From Oscillospiraceae bacterium (GTDB lineage Bacteria; Bacillota; Clostridia; Oscillospirales; Oscillospiraceae): a DNA stretch of 41,156 bases. Position 1 is the first letter of the stretch, and each line of letters starts with the position of its first letter. A program made the translations under genes and the position numbers. Under the pieces are notes generated by a model. That model had not been told where the DNA came from. It worked only from the letters and a program-made list of their open reading frames with translations, and made no database searches. Shown here in pieces: positions 1 to 9,300 of this stretch. The DNA lies in contig JAGARK010000044.1 of the NCBI GenBank assembly GCA_017622295.1, positions 1 through 41,156 on the forward strand, given 5' to 3'.

Positions 1-176
1 AACTTTCTCTTGTTCTTACGGGCAGCTTCAGACTTCTGCTTACGCTTCAGGCTGGGGCTGACGTAATGCTCGCGCTTCTTAACTTCAGCGATGACGCCCT
101 CCTTGGCGCAGCTACGCTTGAAACGGCGCAGAGCGCTTTCCAGAGACTCGTTCTCCTTAACGCGAATTTCAGACAT
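1..176 (-). CDS. rpsU: 30S ribosomal protein S21 (partial, 3' end outside window)
   Basis: This is a small basic protein of the 30S ribosomal subunit that helps base-pairing between mRNA and the 3' end of 16S rRNA. The minus-strand reading starts [19 protein letters not shown] and continues through the family-typical [18 protein letters not shown] and the basic [18 protein letters not shown] tail, where the window ends. At least 58 residues are present, and S21 is usually about 57-70, so only a few residues are missing. The ATG at 176-174 is preceded by a GGGGAGGGA ribosome binding site at about 182-190. It lies 133 bp downstream of leuS but has its own perfect consensus promoter, so it can be expressed independently. 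Confidence 0.95.
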   Translation of the reverse strand, partial: MSEIRVKENESLESALRRFKRSCAKEGVIAEVKKREHYVSPSLKRKQKSEAARKNKRK

Positions 177-196
177 TGTTTTCCCTCCCCTCAATA

Positions 197-219
197 GCAT
201 CCGGCTTATTCCAGGATGC
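197..219 (-). other. stem-loop in the rpsU 5' leader
   Basis: GCATCC (197-202) and GGATGC (214-219) form an inverted repeat, extended by GG/CC with a bulge. It sits in the roughly 64-nt leader of rpsU, just upstream of the ribosome binding site. A second, shorter GCCA/TGGC hairpin lies at 227-239, next to the predicted transcription start. The structure is visible in the sequence. A role in translational control of S21 is only a guess. Confidence 0.45.
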
Positions 220-246
220 GTTCAGGGCCACATACTGGCTTGATAT

Positions 247-275
247 ATTATAGATGTGGTTTCGCCGTTTGTCAA
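247..275 (-). promoter_or_regulatory. consensus sigma-A promoter of rpsU
   Basis: On the minus strand the -35 box is TTGACA (275-270), the spacer is exactly 17 bp, and the -10 box is TATAAT (252-247). All twelve box positions match consensus. Transcription would begin near 240 and read into rpsU with a leader of about 64 nt. I saw no clear intrinsic terminator between leuS and this promoter, so read-through from leuS is also possible. Confidence 0.85.
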
Positions 276-309
276 GAAATAATTCTAAAATTTTTCAATT
301 TTTCTCGAA

Positions 310-2733
310 TTACTTCACAATCAGGTTGACCAGCTTGTTCTTGACCACGATGGTCTTACGGATCTCGCCGCCCTGCTTTGCCAGGAACTTGGAGATCTTT
401 TCGTCGGCAATGACATTTGCAATCACTTCGTCGTTTTCCAGATCTGCTGCCATCAGCACGGTGCCGCGCATCTTGCCGTTGACCTGAACAGCGATGTTGA
501 CCTCGTTGTCCTTGCACTTGGCCTCATCATAGGTGGGCCAGCTTTCGTAGGCGATGGTGTTTTCATGGCCCAGGATCTGCCAGATCTCCTCGCCCACATG
601 GGGAGTAATGCAGGAGATCATCTTGATGAAGCCCTCGGCATACTCTCTGGGGCAGGTACCGTTCTTGTAGACCTCGTTGACGAAGACCATCATCTGAGCG
701 ATGGCGGTGTTGAAGCCCAGCTGCTCAAAGTCGGAGGTGACCTTCTTGACAGTCTGGTGATAGATCTTGGTCAGCTTGCCGTCGTCGGTATCGGTGATGT
801 TGGCGGACTCGGTGAAGAAGTTCCACACACGGTTGATGAACTTCTTGGCGCCGGCTACAGCGGTGGTGGACCAGGGCTTGGAGACCTCCAGGGGGCCCAT
901 GAACATCTCGTACAGGCGCAGGGTATCGGCGCCGTAATCCCGGACAACGTCGCTGGGATTGACCACGAACTCGGGGAAACGCTTGCCCATCTTGATGCCG
1001 TTCTCGCCCAGGATCATGCCCTGGTGGACCAGCTTCTTGAAGGGCTCCTTCACAGGGCTCAGGCCCTGATCATACAGGAACCGGTTCCAGATACGGGAAT
1101 AGATCAGGTGACCCACAGCGTGCTCAGGGCCGCCGACGTACAGGTCCACGGGCATCCAGTGCTTCAGCAGCTCAGGATCGCAGAAGGCGTTCTCGTTCTT
1201 GGGGTCGATATAGCGCATGTAGTACCAGGAAGAACCGGCAGAGCCGGGCATAGTAGAAGTTTCACGCAGGCCCTTGATGCCGTTTGCGTCATACTGCTTC
1301 CACTCGGCTGCATTCTCCAGAGGAGCCTTGCCGCCGTGGCCCTTGTAGTCCTCCAGGACGGGCAGCACCAGAGGCAGCTCACTGTCAGGCAGGAAATGGG
1401 TTTCGCCGTCCTCAGTGTAGACACAGGGAACAGGCTCGCCCCAGTAGCGCTGGCGGGCGAAGATCCACTCACGGAAGTGGTAATTGTTCTTTCTTCTTGC
1501 AACCCCCTGCGCTTCCAGCTTGCAGGTGATGGCTTCCTTGGCTTCTTCCACGGTCAGGCCGGTGAATTCCTCGGAGTTGATCAGACGGCAGCCCTTGCCC
1601 AGGTAATCCTGCTTCTCAAAAGCGCACTCGGACACGTCCCGGCCCTCGATGACCTGGATCATGGGGATATTGTGGGCAACAGCGTACTCAAAGTCACGCT
1701 GGTCGTGGCTGGGAACCGCCATGACGGCGCCGGTGCCATAGTTACCCAGGACGAAGTCGCCGATGAACACGGGAACTTCTTTGCCGTTGACGGGGTTGAT
1801 GGCATAAACGCCCTTCAGGGGGCAGCCGGTCTTGGTCTTGCTGGCGTCGGTACGGTCGATCTCGCTCTTCTTGGCAGCCTCGGCAATGTAAGCTTCCACC
1901 TCTTCCCGGTTCTCCACCCGGTCCAGCAGGGATGCGGTGATCTTGCCGTCGGGAGCCAGAACCATGAAGGTGATGCCATAGATGGTCTCGATGCAGGTAG
2001 TGTAGATAGAGAAGGAACCGCCGCCCACCAGCTGGAAGTCCACTTCCACACCGGTGGACTTGCCGATCCAGTTGCGCTGGATCTCCTTGGTGGATTCGGG
2101 CCAGTCGATCTCGTCCAGGCCCTCCAGCAGTTTTTCAGCGAAGGCAGGCTGGTCAATGACCCACTGCATCATCATTTTCTTCACAACGGGATAGCCGCCG
2201 CGCTCGGACTTGCCGTCGATGACCTCGTCATTGGCCAGGACCGTGCCCAGCTCTTCGCACCAGTTGACGGGCATCTCGATGCGTTTGGCATAGCCTGCCT
2301 CCCACAGCTTCTTAAAGATCCACTGGGTCCACTTGTAGAAGTCGGGGTCGGAGGTAGCAATAACCTTGTCCCAGTCATAGTCGAAACCCAGTTCCTTCAG
2401 CTGACCGGAGAAGGTCTTGATGTTCTCCTGGGTAAAGCCGTTGGGATGGTTGCCGGTGGAGATGGCATACTGCTCAGCGGGCAGACCAAAGGAGTCATAG
2501 CCCATGGGATGCAGCACATTGAAGCCCTGCATGCGCTTCATACGGGACATGATATCGGTTGCGGTGTAGCCCTCGGGATGGCCTGCATGCAGACCCACGC
2601 CGGAGGGATAAGGGAACATATCCAGAACATAATACTTGGGCTTGGAGAAATCCCACACATCGGTGGCGAAGGTCTTATTCTCCTCCCAATATTTATGCCA
2701 TTTTTGTTCAATGGCGGAAAAATCGTAATTCAT
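310..2733 (-). CDS. leuS: leucyl-tRNA synthetase
   Basis: This cytosolic class I aminoacyl-tRNA synthetase charges tRNA-Leu. The protein has 807 residues, the normal bacterial length. The HIGH-type signature appears as HAGH at residues 49-52, after FPYPSG. The CP1 editing domain includes GAVMAVPSHDQRDFEYA, with the Asp that is important for hydrolysing misacylated tRNA. The class I KMSKS loop, near residue 580, reads KMGKR, followed by VVNPSDVVRDYGADTLRLYE. The C-terminal part carries the anticodon-binding and terminal domains. The ATG follows an AGAGGTG ribosome binding site. The gene lies 29 bp downstream of rsfS in what looks like one operon with nadD/yqeK. There is no T-box leader directly upstream. 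Confidence 0.97.
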   Translation of the reverse strand: MNYDFSAIEQKWHKYWEENKTFATDVWDFSKPKYYVLDMFPYPSGVGLHAGHPEGYTATDIMSRMKRMQGFNVLHPMGYDSFGLPAEQYAISTGNHPNGFTQENIKTFSGQLKELGFDYDWDKVIATSDPDFYKWTQWIFKKLWEAGYAKRIEMPVNWCEELGTVLANDEVIDGKSERGGYPVVKKMMMQWVIDQPAFAEKLLEGLDEIDWPESTKEIQRNWIGKSTGVEVDFQLVGGGSFSIYTTCIETIYGITFMVLAPDGKITASLLDRVENREEVEAYIAEAAKKSEIDRTDASKTKTGCPLKGVYAINPVNGKEVPVFIGDFVLGNYGTGAVMAVPSHDQRDFEYAVAHNIPMIQVIEGRDVSECAFEKQDYLGKGCRLINSEEFTGLTVEEAKEAITCKLEAQGVARRKNNYHFREWIFARQRYWGEPVPCVYTEDGETHFLPDSELPLVLPVLEDYKGHGGKAPLENAAEWKQYDANGIKGLRETSTMPGSAGSSWYYMRYIDPKNENAFCDPELLKHWMPVDLYVGGPEHAVGHLIYSRIWNRFLYDQGLSPVKEPFKKLVHQGMILGENGIKMGKRFPEFVVNPSDVVRDYGADTLRLYEMFMGPLEVSKPWSTTAVAGAKKFINRVWNFFTESANITDTDDGKLTKIYHQTVKKVTSDFEQLGFNTAIAQMMVFVNEVYKNGTCPREYAEGFIKMISCITPHVGEEIWQILGHENTIAYESWPTYDEAKCKDNEVNIAVQVNGKMRGTVLMAADLENDEVIANVIADEKISKFLAKQGGEIRKTIVVKNKLVNLIVK

Positions 2734-2762
2734 GGTTGATACACCTCTTATAGAATCGAAGC

Positions 2763-3128
2763 TTACTCTTCGATGATAATATCCTTCAGGTCAACGACCT
2801 CAGCGTCAGCCCACAGTCTTTCCAGATCGTAGAACTTTCTTGCCTCGTCGGTAAACACATGGACGACGACACTGCCGAAGTCCAGCAGCTCCCAGCTGTT
2901 GCCCCGGTGGCCTTCACGGCCCAGCAGAGGCTCGCCCAGCTGATCCACCATGGTGTACTCAGCGTAATCGCACAGGGTCTTGACATGGGTATTGGAAGTA
3001 CCGGTGCAGATCAGGAAATAGTCAGCCAGGCTGCTGATCTTTTCGATCCGCAGCAGCTTGATGTCCATACCCTTCTTGGAATCGAGAGCTTTGGTCACTT
3101 CCAGAGCGACTTCTTTTGCACTTAACAT
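2763..3128 (-). CDS. rsfS: ribosomal silencing factor RsfS
   Basis: RsfS-family proteins (also called DUF143 or YbeB) bind ribosomal protein L14 on the 50S subunit and block subunit joining when nutrients are scarce. The 121-residue protein matches the family along its length: DIKLLRIEKISSLADYFLICTG near the N-terminus, the GNSWELLDFGSVVVHVF segment, and a closing YDLERLWADAEVVD. An AAAGGA ribosome binding site precedes the ATG. It lies 23 bp downstream of nadD/yqeK and just upstream of leuS. The nadD-yqeK-rsfS order is a conserved arrangement in Firmicutes and supports the call. Confidence 0.95.
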   Translation of the reverse strand: MLSAKEVALEVTKALDSKKGMDIKLLRIEKISSLADYFLICTGTSNTHVKTLCDYAEYTMVDQLGEPLLGREGHRGNSWELLDFGSVVVHVFTDEARKFYDLERLWADAEVVDLKDIIIEE

Positions 3129-3151
3129 AGTATCTTATCCTTTCTGCGGAA

Positions 3152-4330
3152 TCAATGATTGTTCAGGAACTCCAGAGCCTCCCGGGTCTCGGGGCTGATG
3201 TCCAGCTCCCGGCTGACGAGATTCTCCAGAGTCATCTCCAGGCCCAGCTTCAGAGCAGCGTCGATATCAGAGAAGGCATACTCTCTGAGCTTCTCCACGC
3301 CCTGGAAATTGCGGCAGGGCTCCATATAGTCTGCTACATAAATGATCTTTTCAAGCAGACTCATGTTGGCTTTTCCGGTGGTATGGTGCCGGATGGCGGA
3401 AACCACCGCAGGGGATTCTCCGAAGATCCGCTCCGCCACCAGACTGCCCGTCAGCGCGTGGAGGGTCTTGGGATTGCTCCGTCCAAAATCATCCAATATC
3501 GTACCATATTCCCGGCACAATGTCAATTGCAGGGGGCCATCCAGGGCCTTGGTCACATCGTGCAGCAGGCCCGCTCTGGCAGCGTCATCGATGTTGGCAC
3601 CCCAGCGCTTTGCCAGCTCCATGGCCGTATCCCGGCAGCCCAGCACATGGGCCACCCGGTTGGGATTCAGCAGCCGGATCACGACTTTTTCAAGCTCCTC
3701 CATGGGAAGCTTCTTCCAGTCAGCAGTGGTTTCATACAGGCTGTGCTCCCGGATGTATTCTCCCACGCCCTGGGGCAGGAAGGGCTCGGCACACCGGAAT
3801 GCCAGCAAACGGCGCAGGTTGGTGGAAGAGATGGCCAGGATCTGATTCTTTACAATCCGGATCTTGCCACCTCTTGCTTCCAGATGCTCCTTCTGGGCAA
3901 AGATCGCATCCCGCTCGCCCTTTTCACCCCGGTAGAGGACGGAAATCACCGCATTGGCCATGATGATATCCGGCTCCATCCAGCTTTCAAAGGCCAGAAA
4001 CATGTCCGTTCCCATCAGCAAAAACAGCTGCGCCTTGGGATACTGCCTGCGCAGCTCCAGAATGGTCAGGTAGGTATAGCTCTTGCCGGGGCGCTTCAGC
4101 TCCCGGTCAGATACTTCGATCTTGGGATAGTCTGCCACGGCCAGCTTGACCATCTCCAGCCTCTGTTCGGGGCTGGGAGAGCCCTCGGGCAGCTCCTTAT
4201 GGGGCGCCACGTGGGCGGGGATGATGATCAGTTTATCCAGCTTCAGCGCTTCCACCGCGTCCTTGGCTGCCTGGATGTGGCCGGTATGGGGCGGATTAAA
4301 GGTACCGCCGTAAATGCCGATTCTTTCCAT
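3152..4330 (-). CDS. nadD: NadD-YqeK fusion: nicotinate-nucleotide adenylyltransferase plus HD-domain phosphohydrolase
   Basis: Residues 1 to about 200 are NadD, which converts nicotinate mononucleotide and ATP to deamido-NAD. The nucleotidyltransferase signature GGTFNPPHTGH is at residues 8-18 and ISSTNLRR is near residue 166. The rest is a YqeK-type HD domain with HVLGCRDTA, a metal-binding HD pair near residue 255 in GLLHDVTKA, and a later IRHHTTGK. YqeK proteins are symmetric Ap4A hydrolases and are usually encoded as a separate gene right after nadD. Here the two are one 392-residue chain. An upstream in-frame ATG at 4348 is unlikely to be the start, because the ribosome binding site AAAAGGAGGG (4336-4345) lies between it and the ATG at 4330. 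Confidence 0.93.
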   Translation of the reverse strand: MERIGIYGGTFNPPHTGHIQAAKDAVEALKLDKLIIIPAHVAPHKELPEGSPSPEQRLEMVKLAVADYPKIEVSDRELKRPGKSYTYLTILELRRQYPKAQLFLLMGTDMFLAFESWMEPDIIMANAVISVLYRGEKGERDAIFAQKEHLEARGGKIRIVKNQILAISSTNLRRLLAFRCAEPFLPQGVGEYIREHSLYETTADWKKLPMEELEKVVIRLLNPNRVAHVLGCRDTAMELAKRWGANIDDAARAGLLHDVTKALDGPLQLTLCREYGTILDDFGRSNPKTLHALTGSLVAERIFGESPAVVSAIRHHTTGKANMSLLEKIIYVADYMEPCRNFQGVEKLREYAFSDIDAALKLGLEMTLENLVSRELDISPETREALEFLNNH

Positions 4331-4350
4331 TCTTACCCTCCTTTTCATGA

Positions 4351-4367
4351 CTCCCTCTCAAAGGGAG
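4351..4367. other. short hairpin between yhbY and nadD/yqeK
   Basis: CTCCCT and AGGGAG form a 6-bp stem around a 5-nt loop in the 29 bp between the two coding regions. No T-tract follows on either strand, so it does not look like an intrinsic terminator. It may be a small dispersed palindrome or an mRNA-stabilising element. Confidence 0.4.
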
Positions 4368-4377
4368 GCCTGCATCC

Positions 4378-4848
4378 TCAATCCTTCTCCCGAAGCTGCT
4401 TCTCTCTTGCCCGCTCGATGGCCTGGTCAATTGCCTTCTGGCGGAAGTACTGGTTGCGCTGCTCACGCTGCTCTCTGGCTGCCTGACGGCGGGCGCGGGC
4501 GCCCTTACCCACAGGGTCAGCCTTGCTGGCGGGAGTTGCCTTTCTCTTGGCGCGGCCGGTCTGGTTCCGCTCCTCCTGGCACTTCTCGCTGAAACGGTAG
4601 ATCACAAACTTGGAGCCCACGCAGGAGATGCCCTCGGCACCGGTGGCCTCACAGATGGCATCGCTCACTTCCCGGGCGGACATCAGAGCGCTTTCAAGGA
4701 CCTTGCCCTTGATCAATTCCCGGGCGGTCAGCAGCTTATCTGCCTCGGCGATGACGTTTTCGGTCACGCCGTCCTTGCCCACCATCAGCGTGGTATCGAT
4801 GGAATTTGCCTGAGCGCGGTAGTTCGCTCTTTCTTTACTTGTCAGCAT
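4378..4848 (-). CDS. YhbY/CRM-domain RNA-binding protein
   Basis: The first ~95 residues match the CRM (YhbY) fold, which binds RNA and is linked to ribosome assembly. Visible marks are the opening LTSKERANYRAQA, VGKDGVTENVIAEADKLLTARELIKGKVL, and the closing GSKFVIYR strand. The remaining ~60 residues are a basic tail rich in Lys, Arg, Gln and Glu that is longer than in minimal YhbY proteins. The ATG overlaps the end of rdgB by 14 nt and has an AAAGGAGG ribosome binding site inside rdgB, which indicates translational coupling. Domain assignment is secure. The exact RNA target is unknown. Confidence 0.88.
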   Translation of the reverse strand: MLTSKERANYRAQANSIDTTLMVGKDGVTENVIAEADKLLTARELIKGKVLESALMSAREVSDAICEATGAEGISCVGSKFVIYRFSEKCQEERNQTGRAKRKATPASKADPVGKGARARRQAAREQREQRNQYFRQKAIDQAIERAREKQLREKD

Positions 4849-5440
4849 AACCTGCCTCCTTTAACTCCTCATAAAAAACTTTCAATGCGTTTGCCCGGTG
4901 GGAAACCTGATTCTTGTCCGCGGCGCTCATTTCGGCCGTGGTCATTCCCAGGGGCGGATAATAGAAAATCGGGTCATAGCCGAATCCGTTGACGCCCCGG
5001 GGCTCCCGAAGGAGCTCGCCATGGATCTCGCCCCGGGCCTGGATGGTCTGTCCATCCGGGGTGACCAGGGTGATGACGCAGACGAATTTGGCCTGCCGCT
5101 GTCCGTCGGGGACAGCTTCCGTATTCTTCAGCAGCAGCTGCAGTCTTCCCCAGTCGTCCAGAGTATCGTCGAAGCCGTACCGGGCGGAATAGATGCCCGG
5201 TTCCCCGTTCAGGGCGTCCACCGCGATGCCGGAGTCATCTGCCAGAGCCGGCAGGCCCGTAGCCTTCATGACCGCCTCGGCTTTGATGAAGGAATTTTCC
5301 TCAAAGGTGGTTCCGTTTTCCTCCACGTCGATGTCCACGCCCAGCTCCGACTGGAGCACCAGCTCCATGCCAAACCGGTCGGTGATCTGCCGGATCTCTT
5401 CCAGCTTGTGCCGATTTTTACTTGCCAATACGATCTTCAT
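4835..5440 (-). CDS. rdgB: RdgB/HAM1 family XTP/dITP diphosphatase
   Basis: This enzyme hydrolyses non-canonical purine nucleotides such as dITP and XTP to the monophosphate and diphosphate, keeping them out of DNA and RNA. Family marks in the 201-residue protein are the N-terminal SKNRHKLEEI, FEENSFIKAE, LADDSGIAVDALNGEPGIYSARY, GFGYDPIFY, and the C-terminal SHRANALK. The open frame extends upstream to 5482. The ATG at 5440 is preferred because it gives the canonical MKIVLASKN start and follows a GAGG ribosome binding site that overlaps the ftsY stop. It lies between ftsY and yhbY in a tight operon. Confidence 0.94.
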   Translation of the reverse strand: MKIVLASKNRHKLEEIRQITDRFGMELVLQSELGVDIDVEENGTTFEENSFIKAEAVMKATGLPALADDSGIAVDALNGEPGIYSARYGFDDTLDDWGRLQLLLKNTEAVPDGQRQAKFVCVITLVTPDGQTIQARGEIHGELLREPRGVNGFGYDPIFYYPPLGMTTAEMSAADKNQVSHRANALKVFYEELKEAGYADK

Positions 5441-5447
5441 AGGTTCC

Positions 5448-6353
5448 TCACAGCAGTGCGTCCACAAAGTCCTTGGCCACAAAGGGCATCAGGTCGTCGG
5501 CCTGCTCGCCCACACCCACGAACTTCACGGGGATCTGCAGGGCGTCGGACACGGCGATGACAATGCCGCCCTTGGCGGTGCCGTCCAGCTTGGTGACGGC
5601 CATGGCGGTGACGCCGGCGATCTCCTTGAACTGCTTGGCCTGGATCAGGCCGTTCTGGCCGGTGGTGCCGTCCAGCACCAGCAGCACCTCTCTTGCTGCA
5701 TCGGGCAGCTCCCGGTTGACGATACGGCTGATCTTGTTCAGCTCGTTCATCAAATTCTGCTTGTTGTGGAGCCGGCCGGCGGTGTCGATGATGATCACAT
5801 CCACATCCTTGGCTTTGGCGGACTGGATGCCGTCGAACACCACGGAGGCGGGGTCAGCGCCCTCATGCTGCCGGACGATGGCGGCGCCGCTTCTCTCGGA
5901 CCAGATTTCCAGCTGGTCAGCAGCGGCGGCACGGAAGGTATCGCCAGCCACCAGCAGAACCTTCTTGCCTGCTTCCACCTGCTGCTTGGCGATCTTGCCG
6001 ATGGTGGTGGTCTTACCGACGCCATTGACGCCGATGACCAGGATGACGCTGGGCTTGGTGCTGAGATTCAGCTCCGTTTCGCCCACATTCAGCATCTCTA
6101 CCAGGATCTCCTTCAGGGCCTCCTTGGCCTCCTCGGTGGTCTTGATGTGCTGCTCCCGGATGGCCTTACGCAGCCGTTCGGTCGCCTTGGTGGAAGTCTC
6201 CACGCCCAGGTCTGCCAGGATCAGGCTTTCCTCCAGCTCGTCGTAGAAATCATCGTCGATTTCTGTAAAGCCGGTGAAAACACTGCCCAGGGTGTTGCTC
6301 AGGGCGTCACGGGTCTTGGTCAGACCCGCCTTGATTTTATCAAAAAATCCCAT
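5448..6353 (-). CDS. ftsY: signal recognition particle receptor FtsY
   Basis: FtsY is the membrane-associated SRP GTPase that receives ribosome-nascent chain complexes and hands them to the translocon. The 301-residue protein has the NG domain only, starting MGFFDKIKAGLTKTRDALS, without the long acidic A domain of E. coli. The GTPase motifs are GVNGVGKTTTIGK (G1), the DTFRAAA segment, DTAGR (G3), and TKLDGTAKGG (G4 and its extension). The ATG at 6353 follows AAAGGAGAC. A longer start at 6377 would place that site inside the gene, and the smc stop at 6367 also favours the shorter form. smc-ftsY adjacency is conserved in Firmicutes. Confidence 0.96.
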   Translation of the reverse strand: MGFFDKIKAGLTKTRDALSNTLGSVFTGFTEIDDDFYDELEESLILADLGVETSTKATERLRKAIREQHIKTTEEAKEALKEILVEMLNVGETELNLSTKPSVILVIGVNGVGKTTTIGKIAKQQVEAGKKVLLVAGDTFRAAAADQLEIWSERSGAAIVRQHEGADPASVVFDGIQSAKAKDVDVIIIDTAGRLHNKQNLMNELNKISRIVNRELPDAAREVLLVLDGTTGQNGLIQAKQFKEIAGVTAMAVTKLDGTAKGGIVIAVSDALQIPVKFVGVGEQADDLMPFVAKDFVDALL

Positions 6354-6366
6354 TGAATTGTCTCCT

Positions 6367-9300
6367 TTATTCAACAATACCTAAGTATTGCTCCATCTGA
6401 TTCAGATCCAGCCGCAGCAGGGTGCTGATACCCTGCTCCTGCATGGTCACGCCGTAGAGCACATCGGCAGCCTCCATGGTGCCGCGGCGGTGGGTGATGA
6501 CGATGAACTGGGTCTTCTGGCTGAGGTTGCGCAGATACTTGGCGTAACGCTCCACATTCCGGTCGTCCAGAGCCGCGTCGATCTCGTCGAGCATACAGAA
6601 GGGCGTGGGCCGGACCTTGAGGATTGAAAAATACAGCGCTGTAGCCACAAAGGCCTTCTCGCCACCGGAGAGCAGCGTGATGGTCTTGACCTGCTTTCCG
6701 GGGGGCTGAACACGGATCTCGATGCCACAGGTCAGAGGGTTCTCGGGGTCCTCCAGAATCAGCTGACCTTTGCCGCCGCCGAACATCTCCTCGAAGACCT
6801 CACCGAAGTAGTGGTCGATCTTCTTGAATTCCTCCACGAAGATCACAGTCATCTCCCTGGTGATGTCCCGGATGATGCTCTCCAGCTCCCGCTTGGAGGT
6901 GAGCACATCATCCCGCTGGGAGGCAAGGTAAGTATAGCGCTCGTTGACCCGGGCGTATTCCTCGATGGCGCCCAGATTCGGTGTTCCCAGAGACGCGATT
7001 TTCCGCTTCAGCTCGCCGACCCGGCGGTTGCCTGCGGTGACGGATTCGATCTGGCCCCGGTGCTCGGGAGCAGTGCCGGGGGTCAGGCCGTAGGAATCCC
7101 AGAGCTTGTCAATGATCTGTTTTTCCTCCATGTTGGAGGTGATCTTCTTCTGCTCCAGCAGAGCGCAGGCGCGCTCCATGTTCAGGATGTCCTTGCTCTT
7201 TTCCTGGGCCTCCCGCTCGGAGCGGGTCTTGTTGGCCTCCACCTGGGAGCGGGCAGTCATGGTATCCTGCATCTGACGGCGCATCTGCTGGATCTCGCTG
7301 CTGTTGCCGATCTGGCGGTCCCGGAGCCGGGAGATCTCCCGCTCCAGTCGGGCGGATTCTTCTTCGATGGCAGCCTTCAGAGCCAGCTTCTTCTCCCGGT
7401 CGCCCTCCATGGCGGACTGAAGTCCCTTCAGATCCGCAATATGGGAACGGGCTGTGGCGCACTCTGCTTCCAGCGCCGCTTCTTCGGTTTTCAGGGCTGT
7501 CATCTGCTCTGTAAGCAGCGCGGAGGAAGCCGATGCCTCGCTCTGAGAGCCCTCCAACTGATTAATCTTCTGGCGGGTTTCGGCCAGCTGGGCTGTGAAG
7601 ATCTGGATCTTCGCCTGCTGGGCAGCGTACCGCTCCCGGTCGGAGCGGTCCCGGCTTTCCAGAGTGTCCAGCTCCCGCTGGGCGGATTCCTCCGCCTCTT
7701 CGATGGCATTCAGCAGAATCTCATGCTGCTTGACGATACCCTCGAACCGAAGCACCTGATCCTCTGCCCCACGGAGCTGATCCCGGGCAGAATCCAGCTG
7801 GAACTGGGTCTCATCAAACTGCCGCTGGGCCTCCTGAAGCTCTGCTTCGGTGGTCAGCCTGTTTTGCTGCAGGTCTTTCTCCTGGGCGGTGAGCTTCTCC
7901 AGCTCGTTGGCCCGGGACAGGATGCCTGCCTCCTTATTGACGGAGCCGCCGGTCATGGAGCCGCCGGGGTTCATGACCTGACCGTCCAATGTGACGATCT
8001 TGAAGCGGTTTCGATACTTGTTTGCCATGGCGATGGCTGCGTCCATATCCTGGACGATGACGGTTCTGCCCAGCAGATTCTCCACCACGCCCCGGTACTG
8101 GGCTTCGGATGTGACCAGCTGAGAGGCAATGCCCACAAAGCCCCGGCAGTTTTCCAGCCCGCTTTCCTGCAGAGTCTTGCCCTGAATGGTACTCAGCGGC
8201 AGGAAGGTGGCACGGCCGCCACCGGTGCGCTTCAGGTATGCAATGGCCGCCTTGCCATCCTGCTCATTGCCCACGACGATCTGCTGCATGGCAGCGCCCA
8301 GTGCGATTTCGATGGCCACGGTGTAGTTGTCCGCCGTCCGGATCAGGCGGGACAGGGGGCCATGGATGCCCCGCAGGGTGCCACGCTGGGCCTCCTGCAT
8401 GATCATGCGAACAGATTTGTTATAGCTTTCAAAATCCCGCTCCATGGCACGGAAGACCCGGGCCCTGGCGGTGACGGAATCCAGCTTGCTGGTGATATCC
8501 CGCAGCTTCTGCTGCAGCTCATCCCGGCGTTTGCCCCGGGTATTCTGACGCAGAGTGTAGCCTGCGATGGTGTTGTTTGCGGCGGTGACATTGTCCCGGG
8601 CGGAGCGAAGCTGCTTCCGGCTGGCGTCCAGATTGGACTTTGCCTCGGCACGGCGGCTCTCGCCGGAGGAAAGATCGGATTTCAGCTGGGTCATCCGTTC
8701 CTCGGTCTGCTTCCTGCTGTCCTCCAGACCGCGGATATCCGCCTCCCGACCGGCCAGATCGGCCGCCAGGGAAGTCTCTTTGCCCCGCAATTCCAAAAAC
8801 TGTCTGGTATAGCCCTGGGCATTGGCAGTCATCACCGTCAATTCGCGTTCCAGCGCTTCCAGCGCTTTTCGTTTTTGGGCCAGCGTCTGCTCGATCTCTT
8901 CGATTCGGGTATCGGCCTGACGGATCTGGGTGTAGATGCCACCGCTGCGGTCCTCATCACCCTGAAGCTCTTCCTCGATCCGGGCGATGTTGGCATTGTT
9001 GTTGTCCACATTGCCCCGGAGGACTGCCATCTGACCGTCCAGCTGCTGATGGGTGGCTTCCAGCATATTCACCTTGACCCGAACGGTTTCCAGCGCGCCG
9101 TCCTTCTGCCGGAGGGTCTCGCCCAGGGTCTCGGCCTGACGGTAGAGCTTGTCCAGATCATCGTGGGCCTGCTGCAGCACGAAGGATGCGGAGGCGTAGT
9201 CCTCCTCCGCCTTCTTGGCGGCGGCGGAGAGCCTATCCAGGGTATCCAGCCACACGGCCACTTCCACGCCCCGAAGCTCATCCTTCAGCTCCAGATACTT

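Noticed and set aside
565-2739. A plus-strand open frame of 724 codons opposite leuS
   Set aside because: It is antisense to a well-conserved leuS. The composition is typical of shadow frames in GC-rich coding sequence.
2734-2762. T-box leader for leuS
   Set aside because: Only 29 bp separate leuS from rsfS, too short for a T-box. leuS is internal to an operon.
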